Positions 1 through 9,481 of a DNA stretch of 64,000 nt are shown in pieces (position 1 is the first letter of the stretch; each line of letters starts with the position of its first letter). This DNA comes from Labilibaculum antarcticum. GTDB lineage: Bacteria; Bacteroidota; Bacteroidia; Bacteroidales; Marinifilaceae. Under the pieces are notes generated by a model. The model worked only from the letters and a program-made list of their open reading frames with translations. It had not been told where the DNA came from and made no database searches. The stretch is from assembly GCF_002356295.1 (NCBI RefSeq), contig NZ_AP018042.1:2884361-2948360 (forward strand), written 5' to 3'. The translations under genes were made by a program, and so were the position numbers.

Positions 1-1046
1 CACATCATGGTGTGTCGTCGCATGTCGATATGGTTCATGAGGGTTTTATCAACGAATACATGATGCCCAATTTAACTGCTTACAATGAAACTTGTGCAAA
101 TATTTGTAACTCGATGTTTAGCTATCGCATGTTGGGAATTCATGGCGAATCTAAATATGCCGATATAATGGAGTTGGTATTATTTAATAGTGCTCTATCC
201 GGAATCAGTATAGAAGGGAAAGATTATTTCTATGCGAATCCCTTACGCGTTTGCCATCATGCTCATGATAATCCTGATGCGGCAACTGAATTCGATGAAC
301 GTATTCCTTATGTAGAATGCTTTTGCTGTCCTCCAAATTTGGTTCGAACCATTGCAAAAGTATCTGGTTGGGCTTATAGCATAACGAATAATGGAGTGGC
401 TGTTAATTTATATGGAGGAAATAAATTAACAACAGAATTGTTGGATGGTTCTAAATTACAGCTATCACAGGTAACTCAATATCCATGGAATGGAGCAGTT
501 AAAATCACCATGGAAGAATGTAAAAAGGGAGCTTTTCAACTAATGCTTCGTATTCCCGACTGGGCACAGGGGAGCAAGATTTTAGTGAACGGTAAAGATG
601 CAGGCGTTGATGTGAAAACAGGAACATATGTGACGATTGAGCGTTCATGGAAAAAGGGTGACGTAGTTTCACTGGATATGCCTATGGATGTTAAGTTAAT
701 TGAAGGCAATCCCTTAATTGAAGAGGTTAGAAATCAGGTAGCCGTAAAACGTGGACCTGTAGTTTATTGTGTTGAGTCACCCGATCTTCCAAAAGATGCA
801 GGAATTCTGGATGTATATCTTCCTGTAAAATCAAATCTAAAAGTTACTTACAAACCTGATTTTTTAGGGGGCGTTTCTACTATCAGCGCAGACGTAAAGC
901 TTCGAAAAGCGAATACTAATACGATGTATAGTGAGCTTAAAGAAGTAGAGTGGGAAACTTACAAAACACAATTTGTGCCTTATTTTTCATGGAGCAACCG
1001 TGGGAAATCGGAGATGACAGTTTGGATACCAATTGTTTGGGAATAG
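1..1046 (+). CDS. GH127 family beta-L-arabinofuranosidase-like glycosidase, C-terminal part (5' end outside window)
   Basis: The reading frame is open to the window edge, so the visible 344 residues from the GTG at 12 are only the C-terminal part. The Glu-Thr-Cys in AYNETCA and the Cys-Cys in ECFCCPPN match the zinc-binding and nucleophile pattern of GH127 (formerly DUF1680) enzymes, in which a zinc-bound cysteine attacks the sugar. A beta-sandwich C-terminal region follows. Family members remove beta-L-arabinofuranose or related sugars from plant and algal polysaccharides. The sulfatase starts 34 bases downstream, so the two are probably co-transcribed and belong to a polysaccharide-use locus for a sulfated glycan. 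The exact substrate cannot be read from the sequence. The family is fairly sure. Confidence 0.85.
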   Translation, partial: HHGVSSHVDMVHEGFINEYMMPNLTAYNETCANICNSMFSYRMLGIHGESKYADIMELVLFNSALSGISIEGKDYFYANPLRVCHHAHDNPDAATEFDERIPYVECFCCPPNLVRTIAKVSGWAYSITNNGVAVNLYGGNKLTTELLDGSKLQLSQVTQYPWNGAVKITMEECKKGAFQLMLRIPDWAQGSKILVNGKDAGVDVKTGTYVTIERSWKKGDVVSLDMPMDVKLIEGNPLIEEVRNQVAVKRGPVVYCVESPDLPKDAGILDVYLPVKSNLKVTYKPDFLGGVSTISADVKLRKANTNTMYSELKEVEWETYKTQFVPYFSWSNRGKSEMTVWIPIVWE

Positions 1047-1080
1047 ATAAATAGAAATTTAATCGTAAAAAAAATAAATA

Positions 1081-2727
1081 ATGAATAATCGGTTTTTAAT
1101 TAAATTAATTGGACTAAGTTTTCTCCTATTCGTAGGATTTAGTTGTAAGTCTAAAGAAGAGGTTAAAAAGAAACCAAATATTCTTTTTATTGCAGTAGAT
1201 GATTTGCGTCCGGAATTAGGATGTTATGGTTCGGATATTGCGATATCTCCAAATTTAGATGCCTTGGCCGGCGATGGATTATTGTTCGAGAACGCATATT
1301 GTCAGCAGGCTATTTGTAGTCCTTCAAGAGCCAGTTTAATGACTGGTGCACGTCCGGAAACTATTGGAGTGATTGAAAATTACACTGATTTTAGGGATGT
1401 AAATCCTGACATTGTAACTTTGCCACAGCAACTGATGAAGTTTGGTTATGAAACAGTTTGTACAGGAAAAATTTTTCATGGAAAGTATAATGATCCAAAT
1501 TTTTCGTGGAGTAGATTACCTGTTAAGCCTAAAGTAGAACGTGCACCGACTAAAGGTGGATTTGCTTTAAAAGAGAATCAAGAGTTTTGGGAAAATGATC
1601 GTAATAAAATGGTTGCGAAGTATGGCCCGGATGCTACTAAAAACGGTTTAGCACAAGGTCCAGCATACGAATGTGCGGATGTGCCGGATGTAACCTATGA
1701 AGATGGTTACAATACGATTGCGGCAATTGAAACATTAAAAGATATGTTGGCGAAAAATCCAGATAAACCTTTCTTTTTAGGATTAGGATTAAAAAAGCCT
1801 CACTTAAATTTTATTGCCCCTAAAAAGTATTGGGATCTATACAATCGTGAAGATATTCCATTGGCTCAACAAACCGAGGCTCCAATTAATGGTGCTGCAA
1901 TGGGATTACATCCATCCTTCGAATTAAGAGCAAGATCAGGTATTCCAAAAACGGGAGTAATTAATGATACTTTGGCACGAACCTTAAAACACGGCTATTT
2001 GGCTTGTGTAAGTTATGCTGATGCTCAAATTGGGATGATGATTAAAGCTTTGGAAGAAGCTGGCGTTCGTGAAAATACCATTATTATTCTTTGGGGTGAT
2101 CATGGTTGGCATCTTGGAGATATGGGAATTTGGGGGAAAGCTACTAATTATGAAATTAGTACTCGTGTTCCTCTGATGATTTGGACTCCGGACATGCCCA
2201 CTGAAAATAGAGGAGCTAAAACAAATGCATTAGTCGAATTGGTTGATATGTATCCAACTCTTTGCGATCTGGCTGGAGTTCCTAAGCCTGGTCATTTGGA
2301 AGGGCAAAGTTTTGTTCCATTATTGGATAATCCTAAAAAAGAGTGGAAAAAAGCTGTGTTTAGCCAGTTTCCAACTCCTGCATTAAGAGAATGGGCAGCA
2401 AATCCACTTTCTCAAGGAATGCGTGAGACTTATTTTGGACCGCTAATCGAAGAGGTGGAAGAGCGAATTATCGATCAGCAAAAAGAAAAATGGGATCGTA
2501 ATTTATTTGAAAATTACTTGATGGGGTATGGAATGCGAACTGAGCAATATCGATTTGTGGTTTGGAAAGATTATACAAAACCAGAAGTAGATCCGATATT
2601 TTTTGAATTATACGATCATAAAGCCGATCCTCAGGAAACAGTTAATGTAGCAGATGAAAATCCTGAATTAGTAAAAGAACTTTTAGTTCAATTCAATAAA
2701 GGTTGGCAAGGTAATCTGGCAAAATAA
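1081..2727 (+). CDS. Lipoprotein sulfatase, iduronate-2-sulfatase-like (S1 family)
   Basis: A 548-residue type I sulfatase that removes sulfate esters from a glycan. The N-terminus is a lipoprotein signal (hydrophobic stretch, then FSCKSK), placing it in the cell envelope. The metal-binding start NILFIAVDDLRPELGCYGS and the CSPSRASLMTG motif are clear. The Cys of C-S-P-S-R is the residue that maturases convert to formylglycine, so an anSME-type maturase is needed and is not in this window. WGDHGWHLGD further supplies metal ligands, typical of the iduronate-2-sulfatase-like subgroup. It follows the GH127 gene by 34 bases and precedes a terminator hairpin, so the two form one transcription unit. 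The true substrate (a sulfated polysaccharide) is an inference. Confidence 0.93.
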   Translation: MNNRFLIKLIGLSFLLFVGFSCKSKEEVKKKPNILFIAVDDLRPELGCYGSDIAISPNLDALAGDGLLFENAYCQQAICSPSRASLMTGARPETIGVIENYTDFRDVNPDIVTLPQQLMKFGYETVCTGKIFHGKYNDPNFSWSRLPVKPKVERAPTKGGFALKENQEFWENDRNKMVAKYGPDATKNGLAQGPAYECADVPDVTYEDGYNTIAAIETLKDMLAKNPDKPFFLGLGLKKPHLNFIAPKKYWDLYNREDIPLAQQTEAPINGAAMGLHPSFELRARSGIPKTGVINDTLARTLKHGYLACVSYADAQIGMMIKALEEAGVRENTIIILWGDHGWHLGDMGIWGKATNYEISTRVPLMIWTPDMPTENRGAKTNALVELVDMYPTLCDLAGVPKPGHLEGQSFVPLLDNPKKEWKKAVFSQFPTPALREWAANPLSQGMRETYFGPLIEEVEERIIDQQKEKWDRNLFENYLMGYGMRTEQYRFVVWKDYTKPEVDPIFFELYDHKADPQETVNVADENPELVKELLVQFNKGWQGNLAK

Positions 2728-2743
2728 ACAATGAATAAAATTT

Positions 2744-2776
2744 GGGGCTGGTCTTTTCTAAAAGGACTAGCCCTTT
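2744..2776 (+). terminator. Rho-independent terminator after the sulfatase gene
   Basis: Inverted repeat GGGCTGGTC / GACTAGCCC with an A/T-rich loop, followed by a short T-run. It lies 17 bases after the sulfatase stop and closes the GH127-sulfatase unit. Confidence 0.75.
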
Positions 2777-2919
2777 GTATAAGCTCCTATTGGTCGGTCG
2801 GGTTTAAATGGAAAAACTTTTACACGAGAGGGCTAATCTCTTTAAAATTAAATACCAATTGACCATTAGTACTGTTATAAAAGAGGATGTTAGTGTTTCA
2901 CGATAAACAAATTACTAGG

Positions 2920-4383
2920 ATGAGAGATACAATAGTCATATTAGGAGCTGCATTATTTATGCTAACGGGATGTGATGTCGAAAAACCTGTTCAAACAGTT
3001 TCTATAGTACAGAATTATAAGAATTGGCAATGGGATAGTGTTTTTGTTGCTAAAAATAAATACATCAGTTTAGCGGTTGTTCCTGATGCTGCAGGGCGGG
3101 TTCTGGAATACAATTTAGGAGAAGTGCCATCGCTTTGGTTGAATCCCGAACTATTTGGAAAATCATTTGCCCCAAATGATGAGGTGAAGCAAGAAGATTG
3201 GAGAAATTTTGGTGGTTATCGCTTGGTGCCCATCCCTGTTGATGATTGTGCTATTAATGCAAGTGGAGAGAAGACGAATCGCTGGCCACCTCCGGTAGTA
3301 ATTGGAGATAGTCCCTATAAAGTGGATATATCAACAAATAAGGATGGAGAACAATCTATTGATGTGGAATCAGGAATACAAGAATTACCAGTGCCTCTTT
3401 TTGATAATAAAACACAAAGCTTTAATCAACCAGAAAAAATTGATGAGCGTTTGCAATATAAAAGAAGTTTGCACATTGAACCAGGCAGTAGCTTGGTGTA
3501 TTTCAAGCACACCTTAATAAACAGAGGTGATGAAACTGTGAAACGAGGAATTATGACCACAAGTCAGCATATTTCACGCAGTAAGCCAGATTTGGAGGAT
3601 GGTGAAAACTTCAGAGCTTATATTCCTTTTAGTGAGAAATATAAGATGCCCGATGGAGAGCAATATCATATTAATGTGACACCAGAATCGAGATGGAGAT
3701 ACGTGAATAGAAACCGTATGCTGTTGGATAAGGACAATCCTGAGCATGTTAAGAAATATTTTAATCATGGAACCAATTGGAATGGTGAGGTAGCTCCGGG
3801 AATTTTCGAAATCCAGTACGATTACTATTTAATGGGGGGATTTCATATCGTTTCTTCCGAGGCCTGGGTTTGTTATGTAGATAAAACAAGCAATACTACT
3901 TTTGCAAAAATTTTGGAGCCGTACAATCCAAATTTGGAATATGAGGAAGGTGTGAATCTTGCAATTTATAATAGTGGAATGGTGACTGGCTATTTGGAAA
4001 CAGAAGTTAAAACACCCATACACACTTTAGCTCCAGGAGAGAGTTTCGATTATAAAGAAATTCATGGAGCTGCTAAAATTCTATCAACACCCGTATTGGG
4101 AGTTAATTTAGCAGGTGTAATAACCCAAAAATTATCCTGTAAAGAGAGTGTTATAAAAGGGCAGTATGGTGTTTTTAATGAGGGGAGAGCAACTCTTAGA
4201 TTGTTGGATACTTCTGATACGCTTGTTAAAGAAATTGTACTGGAAGATGTGAATCCATTAAACGCCTTTTCTTTTGAGTATTTGATGAAGAATTTGGAGA
4301 ATGTAGCTAAAGCAGAACTTTATATTGAAGATATCCACAAAGAATTACATTTGCTTGATTCTTGTGTTTTGGTAATTAGATAG
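2920..4383 (+). CDS. DUF4380-like lipoprotein
   Basis: I place the start at the ATG at 2920 (MRDTIVILGAALFMLTGCD). This puts a lipobox (LTGC) right after a hydrophobic helix, whereas the upstream in-frame ATG at 2887 would add 11 polar residues before the signal. The mature part of about 470 residues looks beta-rich. Phrases such as KYISLAVVPDAAGRVLEYNLGE resemble DUF4380 / aldose-epimerase-fold proteins found beside glycosidases and sulfatases in Bacteroidota. No catalytic residues can be named. It sits behind the GH127-sulfatase pair but past a terminator, so it probably has its own promoter or depends on read-through. A role in handling the same glycan is only inferred. Confidence 0.65.
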   Translation: MRDTIVILGAALFMLTGCDVEKPVQTVSIVQNYKNWQWDSVFVAKNKYISLAVVPDAAGRVLEYNLGEVPSLWLNPELFGKSFAPNDEVKQEDWRNFGGYRLVPIPVDDCAINASGEKTNRWPPPVVIGDSPYKVDISTNKDGEQSIDVESGIQELPVPLFDNKTQSFNQPEKIDERLQYKRSLHIEPGSSLVYFKHTLINRGDETVKRGIMTTSQHISRSKPDLEDGENFRAYIPFSEKYKMPDGEQYHINVTPESRWRYVNRNRMLLDKDNPEHVKKYFNHGTNWNGEVAPGIFEIQYDYYLMGGFHIVSSEAWVCYVDKTSNTTFAKILEPYNPNLEYEEGVNLAIYNSGMVTGYLETEVKTPIHTLAPGESFDYKEIHGAAKILSTPVLGVNLAGVITQKLSCKESVIKGQYGVFNEGRATLRLLDTSDTLVKEIVLEDVNPLNAFSFEYLMKNLENVAKAELYIEDIHKELHLLDSCVLVIR

Positions 4384-4463
4384 TTAATGATTTGTAGAGC
4401 TTAAGGGATTCTGATTTTGTAGAAGAATTTAGAATACTGTCTATGCCAGAGACTATAAAAAAC

Positions 4464-4499
4464 ACAAAAGCCAATCAATAATATTGATTGGCTTTTGTT
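4464..4499. terminator. Bidirectional terminator between the DUF4380 gene and tRNA-Arg
   Basis: Perfect 17-bp arms (4464-4480 and 4482-4498) with the core AAAAGCCAATCAA / TTGATTGGCTTTT. A-tracts and T-tracts lie on both sides, so it can stop the plus-strand lipoprotein gene and the minus-strand tRNA. Confidence 0.85.
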
Positions 4500-4501
4500 A
4501 G

Positions 4502-4575
4502 TGACCCGTGGCGGACTCAAACCGCCGACCTTCAGAACCGGAATCTGACGTTCTATTCAACTGAACTAACGAGCC
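4502..4575 (-). tRNA. tRNA-Arg, anticodon CCG
   Basis: The minus strand folds into a full cloverleaf. The acceptor GGCTCGT pairs with ACGGGTC (two G-U-type pairs). The D arm is GTTC...GAAC. The anticodon stem TCAGA/TCTGA holds loop TTCCGGT, giving anticodon CCG (codon CGG). The T arm is GGCGG-TTTGAGT-CCGCC and the discriminator base is A. The 3' CCA is not encoded. A -7 box lies just upstream and a strong terminator just downstream, so it is a single-gene unit. Confidence 0.95.
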
Positions 4576-4586
4576 ATTTATGTCTG

Positions 4587-4594
4587 CAAATTTA
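4587..4594 (-). promoter_or_regulatory. -7 promoter box for tRNA-Arg
   Basis: On the minus strand this reads TAAATTTG, matching the Bacteroidota -7 consensus TAnnTTTG. It lies 11 bases before the tRNA 5' end. No good -33 TTG is seen at the usual spacing. Confidence 0.65.
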
Positions 4595-4746
4595 GAAAAA
4601 TATTTTGTTCTGCATCGCATGCAATCCTATTCCTGCAAATAAATATAATTTACAGCTTTAATCTTATAGGCCTAAACCATTAAAGCCCAATTTTTAATAA
4701 AATAAGACTTACTACTAAAACTCGCTAAATATTTATAAACTTTTGC

Positions 4747-4754
4747 TAATTTTG
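4747..4754 (+). promoter_or_regulatory. -7 promoter box for leuS
   Basis: TAATTTTG matches TAnnTTTG exactly. It lies 42 bases before the leuS ATG and predicts a leader of about 36 nt. The -33 element is not recognisable. Confidence 0.65.
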
Positions 4755-4796
4755 CGCTTTGAAAGCAAGAAATAACCATATTTTATCAATATTAGC

Positions 4797-7559
4797 ATGG
4801 AGTACAACTTTAAAGAAATAGAACAAAAGTGGCAGAAGTATTGGACCGAGGAGAAAACATACAAAGTTGAGGTTGATTCAGAGAGACCAAAATTTTATGT
4901 GCTCGATATGTTCCCATACCCTTCAGGTGCTGGTTTGCACGTTGGTCACCCACTGGGATATATTGCTTCGGATATATATTCTCGCTATAAAACTTTAAAG
5001 GGGTTTAATGTACTTCATCCAATGGGATACGATGCATATGGTTTGCCTGCAGAGCAATATGCGATTCAAACAGGTCAGCATCCTGCTGTGACTACTGAGA
5101 CTAATATTAAAAGATATCGCGAACAATTAAATAAAATTGGATTTTCATACGATTGGGATCGTGAAGTGCGCACCTGTCAGCCTGAATATTATAAATGGAC
5201 TCAGTGGGCATTTATTCAAATGTTCAACCATTTCTTTAATAATGATATTGAAAAAGCAGAATCCATTGAATCTCTAATTTCAAAATTTGAGTTCGAAGGA
5301 AATGTGAATGTAAATGCAGCATGTTCCGAAACGGAACCTTTTTCAGCAGAGGAGTGGAAAGCTTTTTCGGATAATGAAAAACAAGCCACTCTTTTAAATC
5401 ACCGTTTGGCTTATTTGGCCGATACAATGGTGAACTGGTGTCCTAAATTAGGAACCGTTTTAGCTAACGATGAGGTGAAAGATGGTCTTTCTGCAAGAGG
5501 AGGATATCCTGTTGAGCAAAAAAGAATGCGTCAATGGTCATTGCGTGTTTCTGCTTATGCAAAGCGTCTTTTAGATGGTATGGAAACTTTAGAGTGGACA
5601 GATTCTTTAAAAGAGATTCAAAAAAACTGGATTGGTCGTTCTGTTGGTGCTGAAGTAAACTTTGGTGTGAAAGGTTCAGATATCAAAATGGAGGTTTTCA
5701 CCACTCGTCCAGATACTATTTTCGGCGTTACTTTTATGGTATTGGCTCCGGAAAGTGATTGGGTAAAGGAATTAACAACTCCAGAATATCAGGCAGATAT
5801 TGATGCCTATATCGAGGCAACGAACAAAAGAACGGAAAGGGAGCGACTAGCCGATGTTAAAACGATTAGCGGTGCATTTACCGGTGCGTATGCAATTAAT
5901 CCTTTTACAGGCCAAGAGATTCCTATTTGGATAAGTGATTACGTGTTAGCTGGATATGGAACGGGTGCAATTATGGCCGTTCCTGCTCATGATAGCAGAG
6001 ATTACGCTTTTGCGAAGCATTTCGACTTGCCAATTATTCAGGTGGTATCAGGTGGGGATATTTCAGAGGAATCTTACGATGCAAAAACGGGTAAGTCAAT
6101 GAACTCTGATTTCTTAAACGGATTAGACGTTAAAGATGCTATTGTTAAGGCAAATGAGGAAGTTGAAGCAAGGGGGTTAGGAAAGAAAAAAATTAACTAT
6201 AGACTGAGAGATGCTATATTCTCTCGTCAAAGATATTGGGGAGAACCTTTCCCTGTTTATTTTAAGGATGGAATGCCCCAAATGATGGATTTGGACAAGC
6301 TTCCTTTGAAATTACCTGAGATTGATAAATACTTGCCTACAGAGAGTGGAGAACCACCTTTGGGACGCGCTAAAAATTGGGTAACCGAAGATGGATATCC
6401 AATTGAGTTGAATACCATGCCTGGCTTTGCAGGATCATCAGCATATTACTTACGCTATATGGATCCTCGCAACAATGATGCTTTGGTTTCTACCGAAGCG
6501 AATGAGTATTGGCAGGATGTTGATTTGTACATTGGAGGTACAGAGCATGCTACGGGTCACTTAATTTATTCTCGTTTTTGGAACAAGTTCTTATTTGATA
6601 TCAACGAAGTTTGCAAAGATGAGCCATTTAAGAAATTGATTAATCAGGGAATGATCCAAGGGCGTTCAAATTTCGTTTACCGAGATAAAAAATCAAACAA
6701 ATACGTTTCTCACGGATTAATAAAGGAATACGATACTACAGCCATTCACGTTGACGTGAACATTGTGAAAAATGATGTTCTTGATTTGGAAGCTTTCAAA
6801 AACTGGATGCCGGAATATAAAGATGCTGAATTCATATTAGAAGATGGGAAATACCATTGTGGTTGGGCTGTTGAGAAGATGTCTAAATCCATGTTTAATG
6901 TGGTAAACCCTGATGTGATTGTTGAAGAATATGGAGCAGATACACTTCGTTTGTACGAAATGTTCCTCGGACCATTAGAGGCTCATAAGCCTTGGGATAC
7001 AAATGGTATTGATGGCGTGCACAAATTCTTAAAGAAATTATGGAGATTGTTCCATAATGAAGCTGGTGAGTTTGAATTGACAAATAGTCAGCCTACGCCG
7101 GACGAATTAAAGGTTCTACATAAAACCATTAAGAAAATTCAAGATGATATTGAGCGTTTTTCTTTTAATACCTCAATTTCAGCATTTATGATTTGCGTGA
7201 ATGAATTCTATACTTTGAAATGTAACAATAAGGCGATTTTTGAAGATCTGTTAGTAATTCTAGCTCCTTTCGCGCCTCATGTTGCCGAAGAGCTATGGGG
7301 TTTGTGTGGAAACACAACCAGTATTACGAAGGCCAGGTTTCCTGAGTTTAATGAAAGTTTTGTTCAGGAAAACAATCATAAATATCCCGTCTCGTTTAAT
7401 GGTAAAATGAGGTTTATTTTGGAGTTGCCCATAGATCTAAGTAGGGATGAAATTGAAAAAGAGGTTCTTTCTCTGGAAAAATCTCAAAAATGGATTGAGG
7501 GAAAAACGCCCAAGAAAATTATTATTGTTCCTAACAAGATCATTAATATAGTAGTTTAG
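4797..7559 (+). CDS. leuS: Leucyl-tRNA synthetase
   Basis: A 920-residue class I aminoacyl-tRNA synthetase charging tRNA-Leu in the cytosol. The HIGH-type motif is HVGHPLGY near residue 45. The CP1 editing domain contains TTRPDTIFG (threonine-rich region) and the Asp-containing [15 protein letters not shown], which hydrolyses mischarged tRNA. The KMSKS loop is at about residue 694. The anticodon-binding helical domain and a short C-terminal domain follow. Length is normal for Bacteroidota, which carry an extra acidic stretch at about residues 150-195. It is monocistronic: its own -7 box lies upstream and a strong hairpin terminator follows. Confidence 0.98.
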   Translation: MEYNFKEIEQKWQKYWTEEKTYKVEVDSERPKFYVLDMFPYPSGAGLHVGHPLGYIASDIYSRYKTLKGFNVLHPMGYDAYGLPAEQYAIQTGQHPAVTTETNIKRYREQLNKIGFSYDWDREVRTCQPEYYKWTQWAFIQMFNHFFNNDIEKAESIESLISKFEFEGNVNVNAACSETEPFSAEEWKAFSDNEKQATLLNHRLAYLADTMVNWCPKLGTVLANDEVKDGLSARGGYPVEQKRMRQWSLRVSAYAKRLLDGMETLEWTDSLKEIQKNWIGRSVGAEVNFGVKGSDIKMEVFTTRPDTIFGVTFMVLAPESDWVKELTTPEYQADIDAYIEATNKRTERERLADVKTISGAFTGAYAINPFTGQEIPIWISDYVLAGYGTGAIMAVPAHDSRDYAFAKHFDLPIIQVVSGGDISEESYDAKTGKSMNSDFLNGLDVKDAIVKANEEVEARGLGKKKINYRLRDAIFSRQRYWGEPFPVYFKDGMPQMMDLDKLPLKLPEIDKYLPTESGEPPLGRAKNWVTEDGYPIELNTMPGFAGSSAYYLRYMDPRNNDALVSTEANEYWQDVDLYIGGTEHATGHLIYSRFWNKFLFDINEVCKDEPFKKLINQGMIQGRSNFVYRDKKSNKYVSHGLIKEYDTTAIHVDVNIVKNDVLDLEAFKNWMPEYKDAEFILEDGKYHCGWAVEKMSKSMFNVVNPDVIVEEYGADTLRLYEMFLGPLEAHKPWDTNGIDGVHKFLKKLWRLFHNEAGEFELTNSQPTPDELKVLHKTIKKIQDDIERFSFNTSISAFMICVNEFYTLKCNNKAIFEDLLVILAPFAPHVAEELWGLCGNTTSITKARFPEFNESFVQENNHKYPVSFNGKMRFILELPIDLSRDEIEKEVLSLEKSQKWIEGKTPKKIIIVPNKIINIVV

Positions 7560-7584
7560 ATAATAAATTAGACAAATAAGTAAT

Positions 7585-7633
7585 AAGCTTTAAGCTTTGT
7601 TGACTATTTGGCAACAGAGCTTAAAGCTTTTTT
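7585..7633 (+). terminator. leuS terminator
   Basis: Long inverted repeat (about 7585-7602 against 7612-7629, AAGCTTTAAGCT / AGCTTAAAGCTT) followed by a T7 run. It overlaps the false upstream TTG start of the next gene, which helps place that gene's real start. Confidence 0.85.
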
Positions 7634-7643
7634 TATATACGAT

Positions 7644-8504
7644 ATGAAAATAAATTATTCTGAAATAAGATCCCTGTTAATAATTACACTTGGGATGGCA
7701 ATATACACCTTTGCTTGGTCTGCTTTTTTAATCCCGTCGGGCATAATTGGTGGTGGAGTTAGTGGTATTGGGACATTAATCTATATCGCAAGTGAAAAAA
7801 CAATACTGGTAGGTTATTCCTATTTTGTTATTAATGCGTTTTTAATACTGATAGCTCTAAAAATATTGGGAAGCAAATTTGGTATTAAAACAATATATGC
7901 AATAATTGTGGGTTCGATATTGCTTTCGGTTTTACCTAAGCTTATCCCGGAACCTCTGGTGAATGAAAAATTTATGGCTGCAATTATAGGCGGCGCATTG
8001 TCTGGTATTGGTGTGGGTATCACAATTTCTCAAGGAGGTAGTTCCGGAGGTACTGATATTATCGCAATGATGATAAATAAGTACAAAAATATCAGCCCCG
8101 GACGTATTATATTATATATTGATATTTTTATCATTGCTTCATCATATATCGTGTTTAAAGATGTACCTACTATTGTGTATGGTTACGTAGTGATGTCTAT
8201 CACAGCTTACGCTATTGATATGGTGATTTCCGGATCGAAACAATCTGCTCAGCTTATTATTATTTCTGCTGAGTTTGCTCAGATTGCCGATGAAATTACT
8301 GGAACTATGAACAGGGGCGTGTCAGTGATGGACTCAACAGGATGGTACTCAAAGGAAAGTAAAAAGATGTTGATGGTTGTGGTTCGGAAACATGAAGCTC
8401 CATCAATATTTAAATTAGTAAAACAAATTGATGGAAATGCTTTTATATCAATGGGTTCAGTAATGGGGGTTTACGGTTTAGGTTTTGAAGAAATAAGAGG
8501 GTAA
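7644..8504 (+). CDS. YitT family membrane protein (first of a tandem pair)
   Basis: About 286 residues from the ATG at 7644. The in-frame TTG at 7608 is rejected because it lies inside the leuS terminator stem. Five to six hydrophobic helices form the YitT/DUF161 domain, with the repeated glycine-rich signatures SGIIGGGVSGIG and SQGGSSGGTDIIAMM. A soluble C-terminal DUF2179 domain (about residues 200-286) ends in ISMGSVMGVYGLGFEEIR. The family is widespread and sits in the cytoplasmic membrane. Its transport role is not established. The next gene, a paralogue, starts 6 bases after this stop, so the two are co-transcribed and may form a heteromer. Confidence 0.88.
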   Translation: MKINYSEIRSLLIITLGMAIYTFAWSAFLIPSGIIGGGVSGIGTLIYIASEKTILVGYSYFVINAFLILIALKILGSKFGIKTIYAIIVGSILLSVLPKLIPEPLVNEKFMAAIIGGALSGIGVGITISQGGSSGGTDIIAMMINKYKNISPGRIILYIDIFIIASSYIVFKDVPTIVYGYVVMSITAYAIDMVISGSKQSAQLIIISAEFAQIADEITGTMNRGVSVMDSTGWYSKESKKMLMVVVRKHEAPSIFKLVKQIDGNAFISMGSVMGVYGLGFEEIRG

Positions 8505-8509
8505 TAGTT

Positions 8510-9382
8510 ATGAAAAAGAATATTTTAGCACAAATGTCAAAATTTGATTTTCAATCCTACCTAATTATTACAATAGGTTTATTGGTGGGGTCTCTTGCAT
8601 GGACAGGATTCCTAATTCCTTCAGAGATTGTAGGTTCAGGGGTTGGAGGAATTGCAACCATGATTTTCTACGTTACCGGATTTAAAGTGGGTTACAGTGT
8701 CTTTCTTATAAACTTCGTTTTTCTTTTAGTCGCATTGCGTGTTTTAGGTTTTGGTTTTGGTGTTAAAACCATTTATGGAATTATTATTCTATCCTTTTTT
8801 CTTTGGCTGTTTCAATCATTGATAACAGAACCATTGGTTTCCGATCGGTTTATGTGTGCAATTATTGGAGGAATGCTCGCAGGAGCAAGTGCAGGAATCA
8901 TATTGTCTCGCGGAGGAAGTACGGGAGGAACTGATATTCTTGCAATGATGATTAATAAGTATAAGAATTACAGCCCGGGACAATTACTTCTCACTATTGA
9001 TGTACTTATTATATCTTCGTCTTATTTCTTAGAGCATTCAATAGAACAAGTGGTTTATGGATTTGTAACAATGGGAGTAAGTGCCTATTGTGTCGATTTA
9101 ATTATTGAGGGGAGTAAGCAATCTGTGCAGATATTTATTTTCACAAAAAAACCTGATGAAATAAGAAAAGAGGTTATACATACTCTTGATCAGGGAATAA
9201 CTTTGCTTACCGGAACAGGTGGTTATAGTGGAAAAGAGGTTAAAGTTTTAATGCTTTTGGCCAAGAAAAGAGAATCACAAACCATCTTAAATATGATTAA
9301 GGTGGTGGATCCGGATGCATTTATTTCTCTTGGCAGTGTAATGGGAGTATATGGTAAGGGATTTGATAAAATTAAATCGTGA
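8510..9382 (+). CDS. YitT family membrane protein (second of a tandem pair)
   Basis: 290 residues with the same order as the upstream gene: YitT membrane domain (about 15-190; SEIVGSGVGGIAT and SRGGSTGGTDILAMM are conserved) and a C-terminal DUF2179 domain ending ISLGSVMGVYGKGFDKIK. The two copies align from end to end, so they arose by tandem duplication, but they differ at many positions and are therefore old. Function is unknown. No substrate-specific neighbour is present. The gap to the next gene is 99 bases with no clear terminator. Confidence 0.88.
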   Translation: MKKNILAQMSKFDFQSYLIITIGLLVGSLAWTGFLIPSEIVGSGVGGIATMIFYVTGFKVGYSVFLINFVFLLVALRVLGFGFGVKTIYGIIILSFFLWLFQSLITEPLVSDRFMCAIIGGMLAGASAGIILSRGGSTGGTDILAMMINKYKNYSPGQLLLTIDVLIISSSYFLEHSIEQVVYGFVTMGVSAYCVDLIIEGSKQSVQIFIFTKKPDEIRKEVIHTLDQGITLLTGTGGYSGKEVKVLMLLAKKRESQTILNMIKVVDPDAFISLGSVMGVYGKGFDKIKS

Positions 9383-9481
9383 TTTCTTAAAAAAACTTAA
9401 AACGGGATCCCTTCAGCAGAATTAGTTGTGTGACTATAAAAACCGTTATACCTTTAGGCTTCTTAAAAATAAAAATCCACA

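Noticed and set aside
7608-7643. Longer start (TTG) for the first YitT gene
   Set aside because: It lies inside the leuS terminator stem; the ATG at 7644 gives a normal YitT N-terminus.
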